Assembly (NCBI RefSeq): GCF_033958435.1
Contig: NC_134152.1
Coordinates: 18,822,001-18,886,000 of the forward strand
From: Carettochelys insculpta
Taxonomy: Eukaryota; Chordata; Testudines; Carettochelyidae
Reading direction: 5' to 3'
DNA length: 64,000 nucleotides
Part shown: one piece after another, positions 1 through 12,600 of the stretch
Layout of the letters: the number at the start of each line of letters is the position of its first letter
Position numbering within the stretch: position 1 is the stretch's first letter
The notes under the pieces: generated by a model
The model's input: the letters and a program-made list of their open reading frames with translations, nothing else
The model's database searches: none
Told to the model about the DNA's origin: nothing
Program-made: the position numbers and the translations under genes

Positions 1-1974
1 GAATGTTTTTTTCTAGTTGTATGATTTCCAAATGATGGATCTTCCAAAGCTTAAGAGATGATTTGCCCTGAAACTGCTTTTTTTCCCCAGCAAATTTCCT
101 ATTCAAATGTGCATTTTTCACTAAGCTCTATCCACAATGCAGAAATAGATTTCTTCAGTATTTACCCATAAGCTAATCACAATTGGTACAACAAATCTCC
201 AAGGGCAAACTTTCATAGCTTACCACTTCTTTTAGCTGAGCCTACCAAATTGCCCAGGGAAGGCAAATCACACCAGCAAATTCTATTCTTTGCTCAAAGA
301 GTAGAAGCAAAGCTCTTCAGGAGATACCATGAAAAGTCCTAAAATTATAACTTTAACATTCTATTAATGGCAATGAATAAATCACATCAAAAAAGGGAGA
401 GAAAACCTTTTTTGCCTGGAACTGCAAGTAGTGCTTCTGTCCTTACAGAAGCTACCTAACCCCTTATGCTCAATAGCACACCTACCACTGGCAGCCCTTA
501 AACTGGCCAGTGGTAAGAAAGATGCTACGCTCACAAACCACCATACCAGCAGCTGATCCTCCAGAGAAGTGACCTGAGTGACTCTTCCAATAAAATCAAA
601 GTGTGACACATTACTGCAATGCATTTACATTTAAGAAAACTGTCCGTACATACACTTGGCATTATACAGACTGGTACGACCTCAAAGAGCCACATGAAGT
701 CTCAAGCATTTCCGTCTACTTTATGTATACATCCATATCACGTTACACCTGCGGTATAGGTGAAAACAACCATTCAGCTGAAGAAGCTCAGGACTAGGAT
801 GCAGGAGGAGAGTGCTCACGATGCAGCTACATGCTCTAGGATGGGGCTGAGGATAAGGGTCTTGGAGGTGGTGCTGGCTATCGCAGTTGCCTCTCCCCAC
901 AGAAGTTCAGACCCAGGTGAGACGTGCCTTCCCATTGGCTGTGGCAGCCACCCCATGGCCATAGCATGTTTGGGCTAAGCTGTATGGAGGACAACAGGAC
1001 GGAGGTACCTCTTCCCTGGTGGCAGCACCCTCTCCCCACCAAAGCCCCGAGCCCCTTCTTTGGGCTTAATAGGCAGCTGTGAAACTGTGTAGCTCAGACG
1101 GAGCTTATGTCAGGCCCCCACCCTGGGAAAGTATACACACACCATCCTCGGCACTCTTTATGAGGAATACTGCCCTGCTCAGAAGTACTGGATCCGGCGA
1201 TTTAAAACAAAGAATGTATGGGGCAGGGAGTGCGAGTGTGTGTAGGGAGGGACAATCAAACTTCAGAAAGCTGATGGTTAGTCAATTGTCTATTAGATAT
1301 GACACACTGGCTCTGCACCTCATAAGAACAGTCCCACTCTCTTGTGGAAGACTAATGCCCTCATTTTCTCTCCTCCCCAGCCCCCTATGCACAGTTTGCT
1401 GTCCCGGGCTGGAGAAGGCTAAGGATTCTGGAAGGTCCAAGGAATCTGGAAGCTGCCTGGATTGCTCCAGCAGCTCTTACCACCTAAGTCAGCGGAAGCG
1501 ATGTCAAGCTTTGACTGCTGAATAGGGAGCCCTGCACCAGCGTAGGCTGCTGCTCTCCACAGATTCAGTCCAAGTCACCTCAGTGCTGTCACCTGCTTCA
1601 GCTCAGCCTAGACGCTTATCACAGCACTGCCTTATTTGAGCACATTGCCTCGGCTCCTAAATCCACTGTCTCAAATCCCCCTCAGCCCTGCACATCACCT
1701 CAGACCTGCCTCAGCCCACTGCCTCAAATCCACCTCTGTCCAGTGTGCTACTTCTGAAGGCAACATTTGGCCAGGCAACATGAGGCCTAACCCTCAACTT
1801 GATGGTATTTATCTGCTTATCTACAATGCAGTGACCTTTGAGCACCTCATCGAACAAATTGCAAAATTTCAGGGAATGTTTTAGGCATCAGTGGGCAAAA
1901 GCCTATTTTAGTGCACCTGTGAACACTGGGAAAGTCCAAGTCAGAAGAAAATTGAGGCTCCCTGATACTTATAT
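1..1974. other. intergenic, no gene recognised
   Basis: This stretch lies beyond the 3' end of MARF1. The open frames here are short, have no recognisable domains and lack convincing splice context. I see no clear mobile-element boundary either. It reads as ordinary intergenic DNA. Confidence 0.5.
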
Positions 1975-2164
1975 ACATCTTATAGAGCTGGAAAGGACAT
2001 CAGGAGGTCACCTAGTCCAGCCCCCTGCCTTCTTAGGAGGGCTAAGCACCATCCCCCTCCATCTTTTTTAAATCTATTGTGGCCCAGATCCTAAATGGCC
2101 CCCTCAAGCCCACAACCCTGGGTTTAGCAGGTCAATACTCAAACCACTGAGCTACCCCTCCTTG
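1975..2164 (-). mobile_element. tRNA-derived SINE with CR1-like tail
   Basis: Read on the minus strand, the element starts with a tRNA-like head (GTAGCTCAGTGGTTTGAG, a box A-like segment, then a box B-like region before CCCAGGGTTGTGGG). It ends with the CR1-type tail around CTGGACTAGGTGACCTCCTG. This is the layout of turtle Pol III SINEs that borrow a LINE CR1 tail for retroposition. The copy is diverged and has lost a clear poly-repeat end. Confidence 0.75.
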
Positions 2165-3275
2165 CCTAAATGGTTTAGGAGAAGGACTCTCTCAGCTCTT
2201 CGGCCTACACGAATGACATGTCTGAAGTGGAGTCCACTAGCAATAAGAAAGCCTTACAGAGAAGAACCACGGAAGAAGAGGAAAATAGTGGGGGTTGAGG
2301 GGGAAGAGAGGAATAGCTGGAACCACAGGGTTGGGAAAGTAGCAGTGGAGATAGTAGCATGCTGAGGGGACAGTGGAGGTAGGAAAAAGTAGAGAGCTGA
2401 GGAGAACTTACTAGCAATAGCTGTGGGGGAAGCAAGACCCCAGGAAAAGGTCAGGGTACTAACCCTGAGGGAAGCAGGAACCCAGTGAGCCCGTGGACAA
2501 AGGCTGCATTTACACTGTGAGATAAAAATTGACTTTATGAAAACTGATTTCTTAATGCTGGGTTTTATCCATTCGATTTTGAGCATCTTCACCTTCCCAC
2601 ATGCTCCCCAAAAAAATCGAATTACTGCTGCCACACAATTAGCTTAAATCAAGCGCTACAGCAGTGTATTGTGGGAATCTATCCCACAGTTCCCTGAGCC
2701 CCATAGCATTGTGGCCCAGTAAGTAGATGTGGATATGACATCTTCCCACATTTCATTCCCCTCTTTCCCCTTTCATGTTAAGTGTTTAAGCAGACAAGGG
2801 TGCTGCACTGAAACTTGAATGAATCATCAGTAATGGCTCAGGGAGGCTAGAAGACAGTAGACTTTTGACAAGCCAGGAACTTGAACCTGGATTTAGGCCT
2901 CCTACCAAAGAAGACCCTTATGTTTAAGTAGACATGGTTGCGACACTGAAACTCTAATGATTTATCAGGCTAAAAGACCCCAGATTATAGCCAGGTTTGG
3001 ATCCAGGAAAGATCTTTAGGACTAGAATATTCCCTGCTGCAAGCCTTACTTCAACAACTGTCGTAATTGTATAGCTAACACATTGACTTCATTAGCACAT
3101 GTATGGCTTGGGGTGGCTAAAAGATCCCCAGCTACAGCCAGCCCCAACTGAAAATAGTGACCCCTGAGATGTCCCCTGGGCAGCTAAAGGACCCTCAGCT
3201 ACAGCCAGCCCCGAAAATCACGACCTTCAGTGGGCGCAAGCTGCCCGGCACCTTGTGCAGCACATCTTTTTATTG
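2165..3275. other. intergenic, mostly decayed repeat DNA
   Basis: No gene is recognised. About 2,490-2,760 resembles an old MITE-like repeat (a GGCTGCATTTACACTG start and a TATCCCACAGTTCCC motif shared in style with the 18.0 kb region). The remainder is the imperfect tandem repeat listed separately. Confidence 0.4.
2775..3230. repeat. decayed tandem repeat, unit about 140 bp
   Basis: A block starting ATGTTAAGTGTTTAAGCAGA near 2,776 recurs in diverged form at about 2,920 (TATGTTTAAGTAGACATG, then a shared CACTGAAACT). The module GGCTAAAAGA-CCCCAG-TA-AGCCAG recurs near 2,972, 3,115 and 3,185. The spacing implies three or more heavily mutated units. The last two modules are closer together, so the unit length is not uniform. 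Confidence 0.45.
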
Positions 3276-4034
3276 CAGTGGTTCCCAAACTTTTTGGAAT
3301 CACGCCCCCCTTTTGATTTTTGGGAAACCCTCACACCCCCTCACCTTCTTCACAATCATCCAACCCCCTTTTAACAAAAAATTCAATTTGTAATTTAAGA
3401 TAAACACAAAAACTTGACATAAAAATGTTATTTGAAATTAAAAATAAGCACAAAGAGTTTTTCTTGGCCCCTTGTGGTGCCTGATGCAGCCCCAGCTGGC
3501 CAGCTGCCTGAGCCCCATGCCAGCCTGCAGAGCTGCCTGCACCAGCTGCCTGCCCTTCTGAGCCCTGTACTGCCAGAACTGCCTGTCCAAGCTGACCCAA
3601 CCCCATGCTGCCGGGGCCAGCCTGAGCGCCCCAAGCCCTGATTGTAGGGCAAGTTGCCCAAGCCCCAGGAGCCCTGCAAATCAGCCTCCTGAGCCCTGCG
3701 AGCTTCCCTGCCCAAGCCCCTCCTCCCCAGTCCCCCACACCAGGCATCCCCAGCTCCCATCTGACCCCATCCTTCTCCTCCTTCCCCTCCCCAACCCACA
3801 GTCACTTCCCTTTGCAGGAAGCAGCTAGCTCCATGTGGGTCTTTGCTGACTGCCTGCTTTTTATAGCTGCTGCGCCAGGTTGCCCACATAAACTAGCAGG
3901 GGCCGAGAGCTGGAAGCAAAGGTCAGCTCTTTCTTGGGGCGTGGGGAATAATGGGGGGGCAGAGTTGCCTCATGCCCCCCTGGAATTTCTTGATGCCCCC
4001 CAGGGGGGCAACGCCTGCAGTTTGGGAAGCCATG
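3276..4034. mobile_element. non-autonomous hAT-type DNA transposon
   Basis: The left end reads CAGTGGTTCCCAAACT and the right end is its imperfect inverted complement (AGTTTGGGAAGCCATG). The element is bracketed by a perfect 8-bp duplication TTTTATTG at 3,268-3,275 and 4,035-4,042. Eight-bp target duplications with CAG-type short termini are the hAT hallmark. The interior is GC-rich with no transposase, so it was mobilised in trans. Several open frames inside are compositional artefacts. Confidence 0.8.
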
Positions 4035-4042
4035 TTTTATTG

Positions 4043-5658
4043 GTTCAGGGTCAAGCCATTGGATGTAGCTGGGCATGGGAACGTTCCAGAGGGTGTGGCG
4101 CCTCGGGGGGGGTGGGTGGGAGGGAAGGGAGCAGATGCAGGGGTCAGGACAATATATAAATGTCTGGAAAGAAGTTTCTCATCCTATCAAACATGGCCCC
4201 CACCCCCAGCCTAGCTGACACATGGTAGGGGGGCGGGGCCAGCAGCTGGCACCAGGGACCTAGCTGGGGTTTACACAGAACCACAGACACCACAGCTGCA
4301 CTACTAGCAAAGAAAAAGACGCAAGCTCTCTCTCCAGAGAAGAGCAAACTGCACACAAGAGCTCAGTTCCCAGGAAGCTGCCATGGGAGTGCCCGAGAGG
4401 CAGGGCAGGGGGGCCAAAGCAGGACCAGTGGCTAGAATGGAGGCACTACCCTCCAGCTGAGAGGGACCTGCTGTGAAATCAGCAAGCACCCAGACAGGCC
4501 CAGATGCCAGATATTTCAGCCTCTCATGACCTGACACCCCCAGGCTTCTGTTACCTGAGAACAGTATGCAGAAGAGTTTCTGTTTTTACAGGCCCGGACA
4601 AATAAAAGTTAACCCATACTGATTTATGTAACAGACAAGCATTAACTAAATGAAACTTCTGGTTGTCAGAACTATTTACAAGTGAGCAGTTACCGCTTGA
4701 GCTCCAGCAGAGTTTTCCCCTGAACGCCCCTTCCCAAAGTCACTCCTACTACAGTTCAAAGTGCTGTATCGATGGCAGGTAAGTAGAGGTGTTCCTCAGG
4801 AAGGAAAGGGGAAAGCTAGGGAGTCTGCCTCCTAGATGCTCTCTTCCAGGCACACGAACAGATGGAATTCTTCTCTTCTGCTCTTGACTTGGGGTCCTGC
4901 ATGTAGCAATGCCGAGGAGAAATGATGGTATGTGTGTGGGTAAGACACTATGCTCCCTTGTCTTTATCTTAAACTTAAAACTGAATAAGGCTCCTAGCCT
5001 ACAAGGTCTCTACATTCCCTATTCTACAGTAGGAGTGTTTCACCCTAGCCACCAGGGGGTCTCCTCTTCCTCCAGCTCAAAGCTGGGGAGGCAGAGCGAG
5101 TGAGCCCGGAGCAGGCTGGGTCACCTCCTCTGATAGCTTCTTGTCTCTAGGCAGATTTATACCATGTGGTGCCCTTTTTTCCCCTACCTTTAGTTCATGC
5201 CCTTTTCTGAGAAGCATAATGACTCAGCGATTTTTCCATACGCCATTTTAAAGATGGATCCCACTGGGGACTCCATATTGAAAAATAACTTTTAGTGAAA
5301 CACCCTTAACACTTCCAGGTGCCAAATTGTAAGTCGCCCTGTTGCCTAATTCCTCTGCACCTGAGAGCATTAGAGATGGAAGAGGCCAGAGCGGACATCT
5401 GTGGAGGCTAATGAATTCAATTTAAAAGACATGGTGCATCCTCACTACCCTTCCTTCAGAGTTTTAAACTTGAACTGAACACTACACCCATCAAGTTACT
5501 CAAGCTAATGGAATTTACAGGGAGGACAGACACTTATCTCGTAGTGTCGACAGCCCTTGTAAAGAAGGGAGTCAGGCAGTAGAAGGGGTGATGAAAGGAA
5601 AAAAGGCTAATTTGCAGAGAGGAGATAGGGAAAGGAAAGCAATTCCCTGCTTTTTCAT
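4043..5658. other. intergenic, no gene recognised
   Basis: GC-rich to mixed sequence with only short open frames, none with a recognisable domain or splice signals. I see no clear element boundary. Confidence 0.4.
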
Positions 5659-5830
5659 GGGAGGGATAACTCAGTGCTTAGAGCATTGCCCTTGTAAACC
5701 CAGGATTGAGAGTTCCCCTCTTGAAGGGGCGTTTTAAGGTTAAAAAACCTGTGAGATGGTGATAGTCCAGTCCCCTGCACTCACACCAGGACCTTTATGA
5801 CTTCTCATGGTCCCTTCCAGTTCTATGAGG
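5659..5830 (+). mobile_element. tRNA-derived SINE
   Basis: GGGAGGGATAACTCAGTGCT followed by TAGAGCATTGCCC is a tRNA-like box A region, and AGGATTGAGAGTTCCC matches a box B-like segment. The 3' part carries the CR1-type tail around CAGTCCCCTGCACT and GGTCCCTTCCAG. Same family as the copies near 2.0 and 54.0 kb, in plus orientation. Confidence 0.75.
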
Positions 5831-7149
5831 TATGTGTACCTCCATGTTTCAATATTTCAAAATGTTGACTGGGAGAGGGAATACAGAGACCCTTGAATGA
5901 GTAATGGGAGGGGAAATTTCTTAAATAAAATTGCATGGGAGGGTGAAGAGGAAAATGGAGCAATGCAATGAGCTCTTGGCATGTACAATGCAGTCTACAG
6001 CAGCAATAAAGTATGCAACACCCCAATTATAACCTCTTCTTCCAAGAGGTAGGAATTTCATGATCATTTGCATATCACTTGTTGACCACCACATACTTAC
6101 CCTCAGGTGCAAATTTGATTTTTCACCTCATTGTGCTTCAGTGTTCATTTACAAACTAGATTTCATTCCTAGATTGTTCCCCAATGTCCCTTTGTATTTT
6201 TACTCCCCGACTCCCAACTAGTCCAACAGAATCAAGTTACATGAAACCAAAAAGACTAAAACCTACTTCATATTGCACCTAACACTCTTGTAAGATGTAA
6301 GGTGGGAAAATTTAGCAATTTATATTTTTCTCAAACACATCCAGTTGCTCACTTATTCAATTTATAGACTACAGCTTTTATACAGAGATTCTATTAAAGG
6401 ACATTTAGTAAGCAATGAGATTGCAACCAAGGGAAAAACAAAATAAAGGAAGTGATGAAAAGATAAAAATCAACAACAACAACAAAAAAATCAACATTTG
6501 TCTGCTGAAGTTAAGTTACATGTTGAATTGTGTCCATGATTTTATTTGGGCATCCCGTGAAAACATGTACAATTAGAAGAGGCACTGTGACTAATTATGG
6601 AACAGCAGTTGCATTTTTACTTAAAATATTTAACAGCAGTTTTAGGGAATCCTCTTTCTTCTACTTATCTTTATTTCTCCCCCATTTAGGGGTAATAATT
6701 AATTGCATCAATCTTGTATATACTACCATGGTAAACAAGGTTTGCCAATAATCTTGATTTAAGTAGTTGCAATTAAATTGCTCACTTACCTATTGAAGGT
6801 ACTACTTATTCATTCAAGACCTATTACATATGGGACAAAGGCTATGTCATATACAAGCAAGTGCTCGAGTAGGTTTCATTAAAAGCAAAATATGTTTTTT
6901 AAAATTCAGACTAGTAAAATTTCAGGACTTCTGGTATGTTCTTCAAAAACTGCAAAGAGTATATTTAAATTGCGTTATTGGAATTTTAACGAATTTCATG
7001 GGCAGGTCTGTTTTAATTTAGGTTTTTCTAGAAAAAAATGTTTTTCTCCTTTACTTTGCTTGGATGACTGAACTTGGTGTGACCTGAGGTAAAACAGTAA
7101 ACAAGAATTCTAAGATATCTACCCATTCTTAGATAAGAAACTCAAGAGT
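5831..7149. other. AT-rich intergenic DNA, no gene recognised
   Basis: AT-rich sequence with no convincing coding region. It lies between the SINE and the probable MARF1 cleavage site. Confidence 0.4.
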
Positions 7150-9403
7150 TATATGCTTGCTTGAAAATTTTATTGACAACTGTTTGGTCCCAACACACAA
7201 AACAGCACTTGAGCCACAAAAAAAAAAAAAAGTGTCCAACAAAATATGAAAACATTTTTCTTCCCCCATCCCACCTTGAGAAGAATGTTTGCACATAAGT
7301 CGAGGTCTTCGGTGACACTTTTTTAAAACAGACATTAATCTACATTAGTACAATTAATTTGTAAATTACACAATGTCATGGTCTTAACTGTATTGAATCA
7401 GTAAGTCACATCATTCTAGTAACTCTTTGGATAAAAAAATATATTGCAATTCAATTGGCAATTTTTTTACCCTATGAACATAACTTCCCCAAAATTTATT
7501 TTATTACTTTCCAACAGCAATTTAATCAGAATTACGCAAAAATCGAAAATACATATATATGCTGACCTCCATAAATGGTACAACCACCACATTCATATAA
7601 ACATTGTACAGCATTGTACCTCAATATTGCCTCCATAGCATCAACAATCTGGTAGCACTTTGGATGACTTGTAATTGCATCACATGAAAATACAGTTTTA
7701 CAATTTTTTGCACACATTACTGAAACAAGGATCTAAATGATCAGCGTTAACCTTACAAAATCTATGTAAGGTGATAAGATGTTATTACATTTAACTCATG
7801 AAATTATTAAAAGCATTCTAAAAAAATGTATATTTTGTTTTTGTTTTCTATAACACTATGTCTGTAGAAGCTTAATAAGGACTCAAACACTGTGCCATAA
7901 TGCCCAGAAAAACTTGAGCGTTTCCCTGTATTCAAAATGGCTATAGGTTTAGTACTGGTAATAACTGGCTATATTTAAAAGATTTTTTAACAAAATCTGA
8001 CTTGTAAAATTCTGTCTATAGCCATTATTTCGTGACATTTTCAACTGTTGGCTATGAAATCTGAGCCCACTTTTATCTCTCTCTCTCTCATATGTTACAA
8101 AACACAATCTCAAAAAGAAACCATTCCACCAGTGGAAAACCTTACGTATACGTTCTTTCAGTTTTACAAGAAATTTAGTCTGCTTGGCAAATACAACCCA
8201 TTGTAAATGCCAAGTTTACCCAAAATGGGTATAAGGCCTCACTCACAGGACATTTCAGCCAACTAGAAATAAGATAGTTCACACTGGTTTACCTCCCTTC
8301 CAAAGGCTGTTCTTTCCAAAAGCCAACACAGCATACCACAAAAAAACTGAAAAAAGCTCCCAGCAGGAGAAGTAAATATTAGAATAAAAACAGACACAGT
8401 TAAAAAGACAGTGAGATGAAGAGTAAGCTTCCCATTTACTACACATGCTTAAAAAAATTGAAAACAAGGTTAAGCAGAATAACCTTGGCATTTCCACACA
8501 CCGCTAGAACTTTCCTTGCAAGTAGAAACAGCATCAACATCTTCCATCTTCTAGCACTTTACATCACCCGTTCTATGCTCCATCATTTATGCATTAAATG
8601 CATATTTTAGAAGTACTGGAACCTTCCTAGTAACCTAGACACACGAAAGTGTCTTAATTTTACTTTAAACTCATGACAACACCAAGACAATCTTTTTTCC
8701 TTAACCCAATCCACATCCAACTGAAACTAAACATAAAAGGGAAGCTTAAAACATCCTCAACTTCCTAGAAAGCTCCTCAGTGGAACTGAAAGTTTCACAA
8801 AACATTTAAAACAAATTTTGCAATAAATCCACATATTCTTCTACAGACATTTTTCCATGAAAGGCATTACAATGCAATTACAAATCACCTGAAGCTGCAC
8901 GTAACACAAGCTTCCCCTCCTTTTCGCAGTCAAAACCCACCACGCTTATCATTCCGATCCGTAATGGTTAAAATTCCTTTACAGGCTTTTAAAGACAGAT
9001 CATGCATTTTATTAATACCGCCTGAAACAATCAGTAAGCAACAGTCTATAGAATATATTATGCTACATGTAGGATTACACCACCAATGAGGCTTAAAGAA
9101 AATAAAATCCATTCCACTTCAGTTGAATTTACATTTTGCTACACCTGAACACCATTGGTTTATGGGGGAAAATAAAACTTGTTCAGAATAATTTAATGAA
9201 TGCTGGAAGTTTTACCAAAATAAAAAGAGTTTGCCATGTTGACAGCCGTGTTCAGTGTAAAAAGAACAAAAATCTTCACGGAATGCATCTAAATATCAAT
9301 TAAGTGACTTCTAGGCCTTCTTCTTAAAATAGATAAGGGCTACCAAATAGCTATATTTTTGTGCAGAGTCCAACAGTATTTGTCTTTCACAATAGAAGAA
9401 AAT
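7150..9403 (-). other. MARF1: probable MARF1 3' untranslated region
   Basis: This 2.25-kb stretch directly follows the MARF1 stop codon on the minus strand. It is AT-rich, apparently free of the CR1, SINE and hAT copies that litter the surroundings, and ends near a canonical polyadenylation hexamer. A 3' UTR of about this length would fit the multi-kilobase MARF1 mRNA known in mammals. The exact end is inferred. Confidence 0.5.
7168..7173 (-). promoter_or_regulatory. candidate poly(A) signal of MARF1
   Basis: AATAAA on the minus strand, in the context GTCAATAAAATTTTC. Other AATAAA hexamers occur closer to the stop (for example near 9,005), so this is the preferred distal site, not a proven one. 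Confidence 0.4.
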
Positions 9404-9621
9404 TTAAAGCTTAGTTACAGGTGCAAGTGAAAAGTTTGCTGCCAGTTTCACTTTGTTTTTGTGTTGCTTTTTGGCTGGGCTGTCCATTGCTTCCTTGCTT
9501 AGCTGAATTTCAGAAGACTGATGGGGAGGCACTGAAGAATTCTCTGTGGCACAGCTCAAGCTCTCTTTTGTTACTGTTGTAACAATTCTGTTTTTTTCTT
9601 CTTCTGTTAGAATCATTATCT
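9404..9621 (-). CDS. MARF1: MARF1 coding exon 27 (terminal)
   Basis: Residues about 1668-1739. The acceptor is TTTTAG before AGATAATG. The exon encodes [10 protein letters not shown] and ends in the family's conserved C-terminus, [14 protein letters not shown], followed by TAA. The low-complexity tail has no known domain. Confidence 0.93.
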
Positions 9622-12600
9622 CTAAAATAAATATGGACAACTAAATTATGTATAAATATCTTACTTTCAAAACCAAATTCTTTCATGGTTATGCAAGAAA
9701 ATCATTTGATAGAGTTCTTCCTGGAGGGAAGTGAGACTAGCAGATTTAAAAAGCACAGCATTCAGGCGCCGCTCTGCTGCTGTTTGGCTGTAGCAATAGC
9801 TATTTATGCCTCCAATTACATGAAAAATGGGTCTAATTCACAAAAGACAACAGCATACCAAATATGGCATGTGATGTACTGTAAAAGTACCGTTAAACCA
9901 TTCCTACAGGTTGCTAAAATATTGCCATGTAATGATGGCTGCATTTTAATGATGGGTGAAGCGATTCCTGTGAATTCTGAATTTAGCTCACTAGAGCACT
10001 GTATTAATTGTTTGTAAAGCACAGAGAATCAGATGGAACACCTCTTTCTGAGCTGTGCAAGCAGGAAGGCAATGGGACGCCGTGCTGCTAGAAGCAGCAG
10101 CACGGTCAAGGGAGGTACTATTTAAGCAGCAGGGAGCTGCACAGAGTACGATAAACCCTCGAGTTAATGGACTTATTGGAGGGAGGGGTGTCCGTTAAAC
10201 CCAGAAGTCCACTGAATCTGAGGGTTTATTTTTGCCCTAGCACCCCCCCAGGTTCCTCCAGCTCCAGTTATTGTTCCCATTCCGCCCCCCCCCCCCACCC
10301 CCACCCCCACCCCCCGGCTGACTCACCAGAACCGCTAGAGCCAGAGCTGTCACAGCTGGGGGTGCTCCACCACCGCAGCAGGTGATACTCCGTTGCAGCC
10401 TCAAACGAGCTGCCACATGCTCCTGTGTGAAGCTGCCACATGCTCCTCCCACCAGGGGTGGGGCACATATGCAAGTGCCAACATGCCCACCCCTGGTGGG
10501 AGGAGCACATGGTGGCTCCAGCAGCAGTCTAGCCCCTGGCGGAGGACTCAGCCGTGGCAGACTGCAGTGGATGGAATTAAGAACCCCTCCAGCCGCAGCA
10601 GTGGCCCTCATAAGTCGCCTTACTTTTTTTGGGTGGGGCAGGGGGCGGATTTAGGATTTTACGGCCCCCAGAGGGCTTCAGGAACAACAGGGGGGCTGAC
10701 AGATGTCCCTTGTTCCCGAAGTCCGCTAAATCGGGGTCCCTATAATTGAGGGTTTACTGTATATACCTTAGAAAGTCAAGTACCCAGGACACTGTTTGCC
10801 TAAGCTGTGTCCCACCTACACATTTACTTAGACCCATGCTAGCTGGCATGCACTGTCTGTACTCTACATATCACCATAAACAGACCTAGCCTTCAGATAT
10901 TCGCCTATGGCTATTCACTCTTACCAGAGAGTGGTGGAATGCGTTCCTCAAACTGAATGAGGTCTGCAGACTCAAGAATGACTGGATCAGGTGTGAGTTG
11001 TGGGGATGGTAGGCAGGAAGGAACTGGTTCACACAAGAGGTCAACAGGTGATGTATTTGCGAGGCAAAGGAGTTCTTGTTCAGTTTGATTAGAAACTGCA
11101 AAAATAAGATGATCTTTCAAAAATATCACCAATTTTAAAATATTTGAAGGCCATAGTAAATATTTCAATAGCTGGTAAACTCCAAGTATGTAGCTCAAAT
11201 ACTCCAAGGGGATTTATAGACAAAACCCACACTGAAATATAACGAAGTCCTGTGGCCCCTTACAGGCTTAACAGATATATTGCAGCATAAGCTTTTGTGG
11301 GCAAAGACACAGCTTGTCAGATGCATCTGACGAAGCAGGTCTTTGCCCATGAAAGCTTATGCTCTGATAAATCTGTTAGCCTATAAGATGCCACAGGACT
11401 TCTTATTGTTTTCGCAGATACAGACTAACATGGCTACCCCTCTGATACTTGTCACACAGAAATATGTTCAGCTCCCAGCCTGAAACAACAGGTGTGTGTT
11501 GGGGAAAGTGGTTTGTAACATGACCTGACAGTTGCAAGCTTAGAGCCTGAGAGAGAGAGACAAGGGAGCAACGTATAGATACCAAGATCTTAACCACCGA
11601 AGGAGGACATGTCATCTTACAGAGACAGTACTTAACCAGATAAGATCTTAAAGAATATATTTAACTTGAACAAGACCTTGCCTACACATAAGATATGGAT
11701 GTAGCTATGTCACCCTTGCACAGGTGTGAAAAATCCATACCCCGACCGACACAGCTACACTGACCTAGCTCACAGTGTAGGCACAGCTGTGTTGTGAGAA
11801 GGCTTCCACTGTGGCTCAGGGAGGCAGATAAACCCCTTCCATCAGTGTAAGATGTCTACACTATAGGGTTATGTATCAGCATATCTATAGCAATGCAGCT
11901 ATGCCAGCATCGTCTCCATAGTGTAGACATACCCTGAACTGGTAGCAAAGTTCACGACGCTCCATTCTACTCCTCAAAGAGATGGTCCTAGCACAGTATT
12001 TTTCAAACTTTAAGTCATGACTCAGTGCTCAGTCATGGAGCTTAGACCCTGAGTCACTTTGCTCAGTACCCAGGAACCCTGGTGTCCAGCTAAAGTGGGG
12101 TCATGATCCATACATTGAAAACTACAAGGGGAATCACTCCCTACCTGTTCAGATACTGTGCACTCCAGAAGCAGCCAGCAAATCTGGCTCCTAGGCAGGG
12201 GGCCAACGGGCTCTGAATGCTGCCTCCACATTCCTAGCCAACAGTAGCTGGGGGAGCAACACCTGCATGCCTCTGACTAGGAGCCAGACCTGCTGATGGG
12301 TGGTGCCAGGTGCAGCACAGTCTGGAGAAAAAGCCAGCCTCTGCATCCCTGCTGTGACGCTGACTGGGAGCTCCAAGACAAAACCTGGCTCCCCAGCTAT
12401 GTGCCCCAGCCCAGAGCCTGCACCCCAACCCAGAGACCTGACGCTTCCTATCACACTCCAAACCTCCTGCCTCTGCACAGAGCCCCCTCCCATGCCCCTC
12501 GTCCCCAGCTCCATTGAGTCATGGGCATCAATTTTCTTCAACTGGATCACCAGGAAAAGTTTGCAAATCAGAGTTCTAGTGTATTTCCTCCTAACATCAA

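Noticed and set aside
3331..4214. Several Gly/Ala/Trp-rich open frames at 3.3-4.2 kb
   Set aside because: Compositional frames inside the hAT-type element; no domain.
10430..10506. Hairpin that could be read as a terminator or microRNA precursor
   Set aside because: GC-rich arms inside a transposon-like element; no evidence of a processed RNA, and bacterial-type terminators do not apply.
10237..10749. Overlapping open frames around 10.2-10.7 kb
   Set aside because: They lie within a non-autonomous Tigger-like element and its GC-rich interior.
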